The position numbers and the translations under genes are program-made. From an uncultured Bacteroidales bacterium (GTDB lineage Bacteria; Bacteroidota; Bacteroidia; Bacteroidales; UBA932): DNA of 64,000 bases. The stretch spans positions 94,235 to 158,234 of the forward strand of contig ONII01000004.1 of NCBI GenBank assembly GCA_900317845.1, written 5' to 3'. Positions within the stretch are counted from its first letter, which is position 1. Every line of letters begins with the position of its first letter. This document shows positions 9,301-16,779 of this stretch, piece after piece. The notes beneath the pieces were generated by a model. It was not told the DNA's origin and made no database searches. It saw only the letters and a program-made list of their open reading frames with translations.

Positions 9301-10643
9301 GCTTCTTGTACCCTTTCCCGCCAGAAATCCACCACGGTTTTCCCGGGATTTCCCACGGAGGCATCCGGATTGAAGCTGTCCAGCAGCTTGATCTGTTCCG
9401 GTGTGGCAAAGTCCAGCTGCCCTACGGTGTCGGCCTGCCTGAGCGACAGCACCGCGGCGGCCATACTCTGGGCAAAGTTCCGCAGGATGCCCTCCGTGAA
9501 CATGCTGGGCCGATACCAGAAGCGCATCATGTAAGGGCGGTCGGTGGGCGTAAAGAGCTCCACGGCGAGGTTCAGGCCCGGCGGATTGGTGCGGAGGTCT
9601 TCTCCCAGGACACGTTCTCCCGCGAGAACCAGCGAAGGGACTTCTACCACAAACTGGCCCTGGAATCCAAAGTTGATGCCCGGGCCCAGGCCCAGGTAGG
9701 TGCCGCAGTCGGCCATGGAAAAGAACGGACGGGCCCTCAGGCCCATGGTCTGCGCCTTCATGTGGTCCAGCACCTCGCTCACCGGCGTATCCGGGGTGGC
9801 GTTCACAAAGGTGGGCAGGGTGTGCACGCACATGGTGAAGGCGGTTCTTGCCGCCACGCCCTTGCGGCCGTTCCAGATGGTGGAGAAGCTGGCGGCGTTG
9901 TCGGCATTCCAGGAGGCCAGCGTGAGGCCGAAGAGGGCGGTGAAAAGGATGCTGTCCGCATAACGGTAGCGCTCCAGGACCTCGTGCATGGCGGCGCTGT
10001 CCAGCGGCAGTTCCACCAGCAGCGACTTATAGGCCGACGGCTTGGCGCCAAAGACATCCGGCACAATCCGGCTTTCGGTCTCCGTGGCCGGGCCGAACTC
10101 CTGCGCGAACCACTGCTTGGCCTCCTCGAAGGCCTCGCTTTCCCGCTGCGCCTGCTCTTGACGGGCAATATCGGCCCCGCTTATCTTCTCTGCCGGGACC
10201 TCCAGGCCCTCGTAGGCGGCCTGCAAATCCTGCAGCATGATCGGGATACAGGCACCGTCTGCAATGATGTGGTGAAAGTCCCCGTAGAAGTAGGCGGCAT
10301 TCGGCGTTTTGTAGAGCTCCAGGCGGAAGAGGCGGTCTTTGTGCAGGTCCATGGGCCGCGCAAAGGTCCCCCTTACCTGGTCGATGCTGTCTATTTCCTG
10401 AATCTCTGCCGTCCACGTTTCCTCAAGCTGTTCCATACACGGGACCCCGTCCACTTCCTTCACGCGGGAAAGGATGTAGGGATGGGCGGCCACAAAGGCC
10501 TCCAGGGCCTTTTTAAATTGTTGGAGGTCGATGGAAGGAGGCAACTTGAACAGCAGGGCCTGCTGGTAGTTGCCGGAATGGGCGTCCAGTCCCTGGCTGG
10601 AGAGGAACATGCTCAGTTGCGCTTGGGAAAGTGGAGAGGTCAT
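3399..10643 (-). CDS. Nonribosomal peptide synthetase, C-A-T-C-A-T-reductase
   Basis: A 2414-residue two-module synthetase with an extra N-terminal condensation domain. Approximate order: C1 (HHIIADG at 123), A1 (YTSGTTGTPKG at 578), T1 (GLSSL at 956), the inserted CHSERSEES (1007), C2 (HHLVFDG at 1140), A2 (YTSGSTGVPKG at 1588), T2 (DLGGSSL at 1960) and a thioester-reductase domain (TGATGFLG at 2047, later YVHSK) that should release the peptide as an aldehyde or alcohol with NAD(P)H. My reading of the A-domain pockets is DAGFYGCCYK and DAMFSGGIFK; the leading Asp and final Lys fit alpha-amino acids, but I cannot name them. C1 has no upstream carrier in this protein, so it may attach an acyl cap. 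Six bases separate it from the preceding synthetase. No phosphopantetheinyl transferase or exporter is nearby. Confidence 0.93.
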   Translation of the reverse strand: MTSPLSQAQLSMFLSSQGLDAHSGNYQQALLFKLPPSIDLQQFKKALEAFVAAHPYILSRVKEVDGVPCMEQLEETWTAEIQEIDSIDQVRGTFARPMDLHKDRLFRLELYKTPNAAYFYGDFHHIIADGACIPIMLQDLQAAYEGLEVPAEKISGADIARQEQAQRESEAFEEAKQWFAQEFGPATETESRIVPDVFGAKPSAYKSLLVELPLDSAAMHEVLERYRYADSILFTALFGLTLASWNADNAASFSTIWNGRKGVAARTAFTMCVHTLPTFVNATPDTPVSEVLDHMKAQTMGLRARPFFSMADCGTYLGLGPGINFGFQGQFVVEVPSLVLAGERVLGEDLRTNPPGLNLAVELFTPTDRPYMMRFWYRPSMFTEGILRNFAQSMAAAVLSLRQADTVGQLDFATPEQIKLLDSFNPDASVGNPGKTVVDFWRERVQEAPEQLALVCKDKKLTYKEVDLLSDKLAVYIEKTVKPGHVVSIILGRSEYTVIAPLGVIKAGCAYQPLDPSYPKERLRFMVQDASSALLIADEGLAELVEGFQGPVLATKDIPSLPDGKPVSLPKPEDLFVLLYTSGTTGTPKGCMLNHRNVSLFAQRHAWRTDISAQSKLTAYSSFGFDAFVGDLYGALAAGATLYLIPEEIRLDLQALHQYFEENGITHSFMTTQVATQFAINYPSCKGLQVLYTGGEKLSALPLPSYKLFNCYGPSESLCYVVSKEVQKQEENIPIGIPMPGIHCYVVNKAGKRVPVGAAGELLEAGEQVGDGYLGRPDKTAESFACNPYEQDPAYKRLYRTGDIVRYRPDGDIEYIGRKDAQVKIRGFRIELKEVEAVIREFPDIKDVTVQAFDQEGGGKFLAAYVVSDREIDTTALNAFILERKPPYMVPSVTLQIEAIPLNVNQKVDVKALPKPQAKKAQGQGAAPLNLLEEELVALLKETTGIEGASLTEPLMLYGLSSLSGLRLATELFKRYGIQADMNSFAKTATLQSIENEILKSWMAGDASCHSERSEESLHPQLLTNQQAGVFLDCMKAPQETIYNIPMLWTFPGDVSAQALQEAVRKVLAAHPALQSCFNRIDGQVCQVPTDIPIPVSIQEGELEALKESFILPFDLGKGPLGKVVIVPGKDKTYLLSDFHHLVFDGRSYDLFIQEVCSALEGKEIVPEAYTYFQYAAWQKAAEGSEAYARARDFFARQLDGLESPSTIIPDLEHSDQPGREVFLQKLVQANIHPLCKKMGISPACFYLGAAYLTLSAYNASKKVYICTISNGRGNLKTADSFGMFVNTLALAGDCSTESTEAFLKQCDEDFQATLQHQEYPFAKVAAEFGFQPQVMLAYQVGVLADYRINGKPVTGENMDAGAPKFPLSIYIDGTEGKEAIVLGYDNSKYSKAIMEAFADAMECVVRGLLAHEKLCEVPFVDGERLKELESFNHYSLKVDESQTIVSLFRRQAQKTPDAPAVCYQDYTCTYAQANALTDRIAAAIAARGLKTEDVVSVLIGRNQWMALASLGILKAGCAYQPLDPSYPQERLNFMVKDASAKLLIADQEFLPLLNEYTGPVLTTDELESLPEGPVPAGPGPENLFILLYTSGSTGVPKGVMLEHHNLVNFCAWYQKYYKLTDHSRVAAYASYGFDACMMDMYPVLTAGGCLHIIPEETRHDMSQLDAFITDNGITHSFMTTQVGVMYAKNFPDNKSLKHLSVGGEKLVSMDPPSYGFHNGYGPTECTIFSTIFDVKKREANIPIGHALDNTSMYVMDGDFRRVPVGAAGELLIAGNPCVGRGYLNRPEKTAEVFIDNPFHKGMRAYRSGDIVRWRTDGNIEFVGRQDGQVKIRGFRIELKEVEEVLRECPGVKDITVQAFDNPSGGKFIAAYVVSDGTFDIPAAKAFIQERKPPYMVPASFVQLDRIPLNVNQKVDRKALPKPTPDAGGEYVAPATDLEKDLCEIFAEVLGMEKVGATDNFFDLGGSSLMVTNVMVCAEKRGLKFAYADVFAHPTARELGAFLGGGVPAAPKEDSEISQYDYTAIDKLLAGNTLEAFLNGRQQSLEGQILLTGATGFLGIHMLRELVENTPEETVIWCLLRPKGTLSAERRLKEMLVYYFEKDYRPLVGRRIRVVNGDITQPAVFDSLKASGIPWSVVVNCAANVKHFSKGTDIEDINYGGAKNLCAFCEATAARLVHVSTESVSGTSPGSRPKQLTEQQLYFGQQTSNQYVHSKFMAERFILGRMAAGALNAKILRAGNLSPRSADGEFQVNFNANSTMGRLRAYKLLGACPYSLLDAKMEFSPVDDSAHAMMLLATTPRENCVFNVSNNHLLPMEDIVSRLQKIDGNRMDYVEFPEFMAQVQALMAQPDKAQLLSSLVAYAQSPTEQETVINQPSVHFTMQVLYRLGFTWDHTSSAYVDMIFEMLRTLQYFG
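7594..7620 (-). repeat. CHSERSEES palindromic repeat, in frame in the distal synthetase
   Basis: The minus strand reads TGTCATTCTGAGCG then AAGCGAAGAATC, translated as CHSERSEES, in the linker between T1 and C2. It matches the dispersed repeat at 14905-14930 and 19605-19632. It falls between domains, where nine extra residues should be tolerated. Confidence 0.85.
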
Positions 10644-10649
10644 GGCGGA

Positions 10650-13600
10650 TTATCCAAAATATTGCAGGGTTCGGAGCATCTCGAAGATAAGGTCCAGGTA
10701 GTCGCTGGAGGTGTGGTCCCAGCGGAAGCCCAGGCGGTGCAGCACTTGCATGGTGTAGGCGGTGGAAGGAACGGTTTCTACGCCTTCCGCTTCTGCGGCG
10801 GACTGCTGGTAGGCTACCAGCGGCGCCATGATGCGCGTCTTGGCAGGGTCTGCGTTGGCTTTTTCCACACGGCGGCCGAATTCGTCGTTCTCCACGTATT
10901 CCAGCGGTTTGCCGTCAATCTTCTCCAGACGCACCAGAATATCGTCCATGGGGATGAGGTGGTTGTTGGACACGTTGAAGACGCAGTTCTCCAGCGGCGT
11001 GCGGGAGAGCAGGACCATGGCGCGGGCCGACTGGTCGATGGGCGAGAACTCCATCTGTCCTTCCAGTAGCTGGAACGGGCAGGCGCCCAGCATCTTGAAG
11101 GCCTTGAGACGTCCCATGGAGGCGTTGGCGTTCAGGTTCACCTGGAACTCGCCGTCCTCCGCGCGGGGCGACAGGTTGCCGGCGCGCATGATTTTGGCCT
11201 TGAGCGTTCCTGCAACCATGTGCTCCAGGATATAGCGCTCTGCCAGGAACTTGGAGTGGACATACTGGTTGTCCGTGAGCTGACCGAAGAAGAGCATCTG
11301 CTCCGTGAGGGTTCCGGGAACATAGCCCGGGGTAAGGCCGCCCACGCTCTCGGTGGAGACATGTACCAGGTAGGCGCCATTGCGCTCGCAAAGGGCCACC
11401 AGGTTCTTGACGCCGCCGTAGTTAATGTCCTCAATGTCCGTTCCTTTGGAGAAGTGCTTCACATTGGCGGCGCAGTTGAACACCGTGTCTATCTGCGTAA
11501 GCGGCTCCAGCGTCTGGGGCTGGGTAATGTCTCCCGCGACGGGCCGGATGCGCGTTCCCAGGAGCTTGCGGTAGTCTTTCTCGAAGTAATACACCAGCAT
11601 TTCGCGCAGGCGGCGCTCCGGGGAAACGCTGCCCTTGGGCCTGAGCAGGCACCAGATGGTGGTGTCCGGCCCGGTGCTCTCGATGAGTTCCTTGAGCATG
11701 TGGATGCCCAGGAAGCCCGTGGCGCCGGTGAGCAGGATATTGCGTCCCAGGTGGAGGTGTTCCCCGCCCAGGAAGGATTCCAGCGTGTTTTTGGAGAGCA
11801 GGGCGTCGATGGCGGAGTAGTCGTAGTCCGTAATGTTGCTGTCCTGCTCCTGTACCGCTACCTCGCCTGTGAGGAAGGCCGCAAGGGAGCGGGCCGACGG
11901 GTGCGAGAACACGTCCGAATAGGCAAAGTGCAGGCCTTGTTTCTCGGCGCTCACCATCACGTTGGTGACCATGAGCGAGGAACCTCCCAGGTCGAAGAAG
12001 GAGTCCGTGGCGCCCACGCGCTCCATGCCCAAGATATCGGCAAAGATGGCGCAAAGGGCTTTTTCCGTTTCGCCGACGGGGGCGACGTACTCGTCCATGG
12101 AGGTGGGAACGAGCTCCGGCAGGGCCTTGCGGTCTACCTTCTGGTTCACGTTGAGCGGAATCTTGTCCAGCTGCATCCAGGCGGCGGGTACCATGTAGGA
12201 CGGCTTGCGCTCGCGGATGAAGTCGCCGGCGGCTTTGGGGTCGAAGGTGCCTTCCGCCACCACATACGCAGCCAGGAACTTGCCGCCGGACGGGGCGTCC
12301 AGCGCCTGCACCGTGACGTCTTTCACGCCCGGGAACTCCTGCAGCACGCCTTCCACTTCCTTGAGCTCGATGCGGAAGCCGCGGATCTTGACCTGACGGT
12401 CCTTTCTGCCCACAAATTCAATATTGCCGTCGGCCCGGTACCGTACAATATCGCCGGAGTGGTACATGCGCGTACCCGGCTGGAACGGACTGTCCACAAA
12501 GCATTCGGCCGTCTTTTCCGGGTTGTTGAGGTAGCCGCGGCCCACACCGGCGCCGCTGATGAGCAGCTCACCGGCGGCCCCCACGGGCAGGCGACGCAGG
12601 TGACGGTCGGCCACGTACAGCGGCATGTTGCTCAGCGGATGGCCGATAGGAATGTTTTCCTCCCGCTCCTCCACCTTGAAGATGGTGGTGAAGATGGTGC
12701 ATTCCGTGGGGCCGTACCCATTGTAGAAATTGTAGGACGGCGGCGGCATGGAGATGAGTTTTTCACCGCCCACGGAGAGGTGCCTGAGGACCGGATTGTC
12801 CGGGTAGTTCTTGGCATACATCACACCTACCTGGGTGGTCATGAAGCTGTGGGTTACGCCATTGTCGATGAGGAAGCGGTTCAGGGCGCCCAGGTCGTGA
12901 CGGACATCCTCTGGGATGATGCAGATGCAGGCTCCGCAGGAGAGGGCGGGATACTGGTCCATCATGTTGGCGTCGAAGCCGTAGCTGGCGAAGGCCGCCA
13001 CTTTGTCTCCGGGCTGGAGCTTGTAGTAGTCCTGGTACCAGGCGCAGAAGTTCACCAGGTTGCGGTGTTCCAGCATAACGCCCTTGGGCGTGCCGGTGGA
13101 ACCGGAAGTGTACAGCAGGATGTACAGGTTCTCCGGCTTGGGATTGCCGATCGGGGTCGGCAATGACGCCCCGCCCGTCATGCCCGGCAACGACGAATTG
13201 TCCGTCATGCCCGGCAGCGACCGGGCATCTTCCAGCTCCGCCGTGGTGAGCACGGGCCCGGTGTAGTCCCCTACCAGCGGGATGAGTTCTTTGTCGGCAA
13301 TGAGGAGCTTGGCGCCGGAGTCCTGAATCATGAAGTTGAGGCGCTCCGTGGGGTAGGACGGATCCAGCGGCTGGTAGGCGCAGCCTGCTTTCATGGCAGC
13401 CAGGGAGGCCTTGGTCATCCAGGCGTTGCGGTTAATCAGGACCGAAACCACATCTTCTTCCCCGAGACCGTACGACAGGATTTTGGCCGCCAGGGCATCC
13501 GTATAGGCGTCCAGTTCCTTATAGCTGATGGTTTTTCCGTCGAAGAGCACGGCCGGAGCATCCGGGGTGGCCTGGGCCTGTTTGCGGAACAGGTCCACGA

Positions 13601-16600
13601 TGGTGAGGCTCAGGTCCACTTCCTGGGTGTAGTTGTTAAAGCTGTCCAGCTGCTTGAGGCGTTCCCCGTCCACAAACGGAATCTCCGTGAGCGGAACGTT
13701 CTTCAGCAGACCCCGCACCACGCACTCCATGGCGTCTGCAAAGGACTGGATGAGCGGCTCCGAGTACAGGCTGCTGTCGTAGGCCAGGGCCAGTTCCGGG
13801 GCCTCCTCCGTTCCTTCGATGAAGATGCTCAGCGGGAACTTGGGGGTGTCCTGCGTAATGAGCTCGTCCTCAAGCGGTTTGCCGTTGATGGTGTACTTTT
13901 CCACGAGCCCTACTTGGTAGGCCAGCATAACCGCCGGGTGGAAGTCGTAGGCCGATGCCACGCGGGCGAAGGGATAGTTCTGGTAAGAGAGCGTGGTGGC
14001 AAAGTTGCGGTCCGTCTCCTTGAGGAAGTCATCGGCCTTCCGGTCCCCTACCTCTCCGGAAAGGGCCATGGTGTTCACGAACATGCCGTAGGTGTCGGCG
14101 CAGCGCATGTCACTGCGGCCGTTGGCCACCGTGCACATGTAAATTTTTTGCTGCCCGCAGAACGCGCCTATCGTGACGTAGGCGGCACCCAGGAAGTAGC
14201 TGGCCGGGGAGATGCCCAGTTCATGGCAGCGGGCCATGACATCGGCCCCAATCTTTTTGCGGAGCCAGATTTCGTGGCCAATCTCGTCTTCCAGGGGCGT
14301 TTTGTCCGGTATAACGCCGGTTTCGTCCTCCTTGCCGGCGATTTGCGCGGCAAAGAAGGCTTCTGCCTCCTGGAATGCTGCGCTGTCCTGGTAGGCTTTT
14401 TGGTCTCGGGCGTAGCTAAAGTAGGTATAGTCCTCTTTTTCAGGTGCTTTGCCTTCCAGGGCGGCGGTGAGCTGGCCCAGGAAAAGGTCGTAGGAGTGGC
14501 CGTCAAAGATGAGGTGGTGGAAGTCGCCCATCAGGCGCAGCTTGCCGGGCGTTTGCACCAGGGTGAGCCTGTAGAGCGGACCGGAAAGGTCGAAGGGCTG
14601 CATGAAGGCCTCTTTGAGAGCCTCGTATTCTTCTTCGCTGCCCAGCTTGACGGAAGGGATTTCTTCCTCTGCCCGGGCGGGCACCAGGTACACTTTTCCG
14701 TCCCGCTGCTCAATGCGGGCGGTAAGGGCTGGATGGGCCTCCAGTACGTCCAGAAGGGCTTTTTTGACCTCCCCTGCCAGCGTTCCTTCCGGGAAGGTGA
14801 GGATGAACGGCAGGTTGTAAGCGGTGGACGAAGGGTTCCTGACGCAGTCCAGGTATAGGCCGGTTTGCTGGAAGGTGAGCTCCTGGGGCTGGTCTTCCCC
14901 ATTAGATTCTTCGCTGCGCTCAGAATGACAGGAATCTCCCGACAGAAGGATGTCCAGGATATCGTTCTCTATGCTTTGCAGGCTGGCGGTTTTGGCAAAG
15001 CTGTTCATGTCCGGCTCCAGGCCGAAGCGCTTGTACAGTTCCGTAGCCAGGCGCAGGGCACCCAGGGACGACAGGCCACTGTAATACAGCGGGTCTGTGA
15101 GGCCGAAGCCGCCAATGCCCACGCTCTCCTTGATGATGTCGCTGATTTGCTGTTCCAGCTTGTTGAGCGGCGCCACGTGGGCCTCCGCCTTGTGCTCCTG
15201 CGGTTCCGGCTTGGGAAGGGCCTTCACGTCCACTTTCTGGTTCACATTCAGCGGAATGGCTTCTATCTGCATGGTAACGGCCGGCACCATGTACGGCGGT
15301 TTTTTGCTGGCAATAAAGGCGTCCAGCTCCTGGATGTTTATCTCCTTGGGGCTGACGATGTACGCTGCCAGGAACTTGCCGGCACCGGCGCCGGGCTCGT
15401 CAAAGGCCTGCACCGTAACGTCTTTAATGTCAGGGAATTCGCGGATGATGGCCTCTACTTCCTTGAGCTCGATGCGGAAGCCGCGGATTTTCACCTGGCC
15501 GTCTTTTCGGCCCATGAATTCAATTTTGCCGTCTTCCCGCTCGCGGACAATGTCTCCGGTGCGGTAGGCCGTGGCGTACTTGGGGTCATCGTCAAAGGGA
15601 TTCTTCACAAAGACCTCTGCGGTTTTGTCCGGCCGGTTGAGGTAGCCCAGGCCCACCTGTTTTCCGGTGATCCAGAGTTCTCCCGGCTCGCCTTTGGGCA
15701 CCTGCTTGCCGTCCTTGACCACATAGACCTTAATATCTTTGAGGGGAAGGCCGATGGGGATGTTCTCTTCCTGTTTTTTCACTTCTTCGCAGAGCACGTA
15801 GCAGATGGTTTCCGTGGGGCCGTAGCAGTTGAACAGGCGGTAGTGCGGCAGCGGGAAGCTGGACATTTTTTCGCCGCCGGTGTACAGAATTTTGAGGCCC
15901 TTGCAGTCCGGATAGTTGATGGCGAACTGGGTGGCCACCTGGGTGGTCATGAAGCAGCAGGTGATGCCGTTTTGCTCAAAATACTCGTGCAGGGCGGGCA
16001 GGTTGAGCCGGATGCGATCCGGAATAATGTAGAGGGTGGCACCGCTGATGATAGCGCTGTACAGGTCCGCCACAAAGGCGTCGAAGCCAAAGCTGGCGTA
16101 GGCTGTCATGCGGGTGGTATGGTCCATGCCCATGAGCTCGCTGTGGTGGCTGCAAAAGGCGTAAATGTTCCTGTGGCAGAGCATGCAGCCCTTGGGCGTG
16201 CCGGTGGTGCCGCTGGTGTACAGCAGGATGAACAGGTCCTCCGGTTTGGGCGGCTGTGCCTTGGGCGTGCCGGGATGCAGTTTGCGGATGTCGGCGGTTT
16301 TCAGGACGGGGCCCTTGTACTCCTTCAGGATGGGAAGGAGGTCTTCGTCGGCCACCAGCATTTTTGCGCCGGCGTCTTTCATCATGAATTCCAGGCGCTC
16401 CGGCGGGTACGAAGGGTCCAGCGGGAGGTAGGCGCAACCGGCTTTGAGCGCGCCCAGCGGGGCCAGCATCATGTACTCGTTGCGGCCCAGCATAATGCCC
16501 ACAACGCTTCCTGCGGGCACTTGGGTTTCTATATAAGCGGCGAGGTTGTCTGTCAGTTTTTCTACCTCTGCGTAGGTCAAACGGATGTTTTCATAGACCA

Positions 16601-16679
16601 CGGCAGTTTGGTTGGAATGGGCTTTCACCTGTTGGTGAAAAGCTTCCAGAACAGTGTTGCAAGAACTTTGGCTCATCAC
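10650..16679 (-). CDS. Nonribosomal peptide synthetase, A-T-C-A-T-reductase
   Basis: A 2009-residue two-module synthetase that begins directly with an adenylation domain, as initiation modules do. Approximate order: A1 (YTSGTTGTPKG near 160), T1 (GLSSL near 535), CHSERSEES (about 583), C (HHLIFDG at 720), A2 (YTSGSTGTPKG near 1190), T2 (DLGGSSL near 1563) and a thioester-reductase domain (TGATGFLG at 1646, YVHSK further on). Pocket readings are DAAFYGCCYK and DAMFSGGIFK, nearly those of the downstream paralogue. A free-amine dipeptide aldehyde is the expected product; such aldehydes can cyclise and oxidise to pyrazinones, as known for gut-bacterial synthetases with this domain order. About 20 residues carrying the PGMT repeat are inserted just before the A3 motif of A2. 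First gene of the operon, divergent from a SpoIIE-type phosphatase. Confidence 0.94.
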   Translation of the reverse strand: MMSQSSCNTVLEAFHQQVKAHSNQTAVVYENIRLTYAEVEKLTDNLAAYIETQVPAGSVVGIMLGRNEYMMLAPLGALKAGCAYLPLDPSYPPERLEFMMKDAGAKMLVADEDLLPILKEYKGPVLKTADIRKLHPGTPKAQPPKPEDLFILLYTSGTTGTPKGCMLCHRNIYAFCSHHSELMGMDHTTRMTAYASFGFDAFVADLYSAIISGATLYIIPDRIRLNLPALHEYFEQNGITCCFMTTQVATQFAINYPDCKGLKILYTGGEKMSSFPLPHYRLFNCYGPTETICYVLCEEVKKQEENIPIGLPLKDIKVYVVKDGKQVPKGEPGELWITGKQVGLGYLNRPDKTAEVFVKNPFDDDPKYATAYRTGDIVREREDGKIEFMGRKDGQVKIRGFRIELKEVEAIIREFPDIKDVTVQAFDEPGAGAGKFLAAYIVSPKEINIQELDAFIASKKPPYMVPAVTMQIEAIPLNVNQKVDVKALPKPEPQEHKAEAHVAPLNKLEQQISDIIKESVGIGGFGLTDPLYYSGLSSLGALRLATELYKRFGLEPDMNSFAKTASLQSIENDILDILLSGDSCHSERSEESNGEDQPQELTFQQTGLYLDCVRNPSSTAYNLPFILTFPEGTLAGEVKKALLDVLEAHPALTARIEQRDGKVYLVPARAEEEIPSVKLGSEEEYEALKEAFMQPFDLSGPLYRLTLVQTPGKLRLMGDFHHLIFDGHSYDLFLGQLTAALEGKAPEKEDYTYFSYARDQKAYQDSAAFQEAEAFFAAQIAGKEDETGVIPDKTPLEDEIGHEIWLRKKIGADVMARCHELGISPASYFLGAAYVTIGAFCGQQKIYMCTVANGRSDMRCADTYGMFVNTMALSGEVGDRKADDFLKETDRNFATTLSYQNYPFARVASAYDFHPAVMLAYQVGLVEKYTINGKPLEDELITQDTPKFPLSIFIEGTEEAPELALAYDSSLYSEPLIQSFADAMECVVRGLLKNVPLTEIPFVDGERLKQLDSFNNYTQEVDLSLTIVDLFRKQAQATPDAPAVLFDGKTISYKELDAYTDALAAKILSYGLGEEDVVSVLINRNAWMTKASLAAMKAGCAYQPLDPSYPTERLNFMIQDSGAKLLIADKELIPLVGDYTGPVLTTAELEDARSLPGMTDNSSLPGMTGGASLPTPIGNPKPENLYILLYTSGSTGTPKGVMLEHRNLVNFCAWYQDYYKLQPGDKVAAFASYGFDANMMDQYPALSCGACICIIPEDVRHDLGALNRFLIDNGVTHSFMTTQVGVMYAKNYPDNPVLRHLSVGGEKLISMPPPSYNFYNGYGPTECTIFTTIFKVEEREENIPIGHPLSNMPLYVADRHLRRLPVGAAGELLISGAGVGRGYLNNPEKTAECFVDSPFQPGTRMYHSGDIVRYRADGNIEFVGRKDRQVKIRGFRIELKEVEGVLQEFPGVKDVTVQALDAPSGGKFLAAYVVAEGTFDPKAAGDFIRERKPSYMVPAAWMQLDKIPLNVNQKVDRKALPELVPTSMDEYVAPVGETEKALCAIFADILGMERVGATDSFFDLGGSSLMVTNVMVSAEKQGLHFAYSDVFSHPSARSLAAFLTGEVAVQEQDSNITDYDYSAIDALLSKNTLESFLGGEHLHLGRNILLTGATGFLGIHMLKELIESTGPDTTIWCLLRPKGSVSPERRLREMLVYYFEKDYRKLLGTRIRPVAGDITQPQTLEPLTQIDTVFNCAANVKHFSKGTDIEDINYGGVKNLVALCERNGAYLVHVSTESVGGLTPGYVPGTLTEQMLFFGQLTDNQYVHSKFLAERYILEHMVAGTLKAKIMRAGNLSPRAEDGEFQVNLNANASMGRLKAFKMLGACPFQLLEGQMEFSPIDQSARAMVLLSRTPLENCVFNVSNNHLIPMDDILVRLEKIDGKPLEYVENDEFGRRVEKANADPAKTRIMAPLVAYQQSAAEAEGVETVPSTAYTMQVLHRLGFRWDHTSSDYLDLIFEMLRTLQYFG
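13150..13230 (-). repeat. In-frame PGMT repeat insert in the second adenylation domain
   Basis: GTCATGCCCGGCA occurs at 13177 and 13204, giving SLPGMT twice in the protein. The paralogous synthetase lacks about 20 residues here. The insert falls just before the A3 phosphate-binding motif. Confidence 0.75.
14905..14930 (-). repeat. CHSERSEES palindromic repeat, in frame in the proximal synthetase
   Basis: Same nine-residue translation and same position (T1 to C linker) as in the paralogue at 7594-7620, differing by one base in the core. The shared position suggests insertion before the synthetase genes duplicated. Confidence 0.85.
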
Positions 16680-16697
16680 TTTAGTGTTTGGTTTTCA

Positions 16698-16705
16698 CAA
16701 ATTTA
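16698..16705 (-). promoter_or_regulatory. -7 box of the synthetase operon
   Basis: The minus strand reads TAAATTTG 18 bases before the ATG at 16679, matching TAnnTTTG. No good TTG lies at the usual distance, so the -33 part is weak or replaced by an activator. The surrounding DNA is strikingly AT-rich compared with the genes. Confidence 0.6.
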
Positions 16706-16730
16706 AATATAATTTTCAATTTTTATCGTT

Positions 16731-16760
16731 TTGAGTTGTCGAAAACAAATGATAACTTTA
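16731..16760 (+). promoter_or_regulatory. Promoter of the SpoIIE phosphatase operon
   Basis: TTG at 16731-16733 is followed after 19 bases by TAACTTTA (16753-16760), one mismatch from TAnnTTTG. The ATG at 16780 follows after 19 bases. Confidence 0.5.
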
Positions 16761-16779
16761 CAGTTTGATAGAAAAAGGC

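Noticed and set aside
4203-11069. A 2288-codon open frame on the plus strand, antisense to the synthetases
   Set aside because: It is an opposite-strand shadow of GC-rich genes. Its translation is rich in His, Gly, Val and Gln without domains, while the minus strand gives complete synthetase domains. The same applies to 11220-13166 and 14865-16706.
3399-16679. A single four-module assembly line passing the chain from the proximal to the distal synthetase
   Set aside because: The proximal protein ends in its own complete reductase, and both enzymes have matching pocket readings, so parallel pathways fit better. Transfer in trans cannot be fully excluded.
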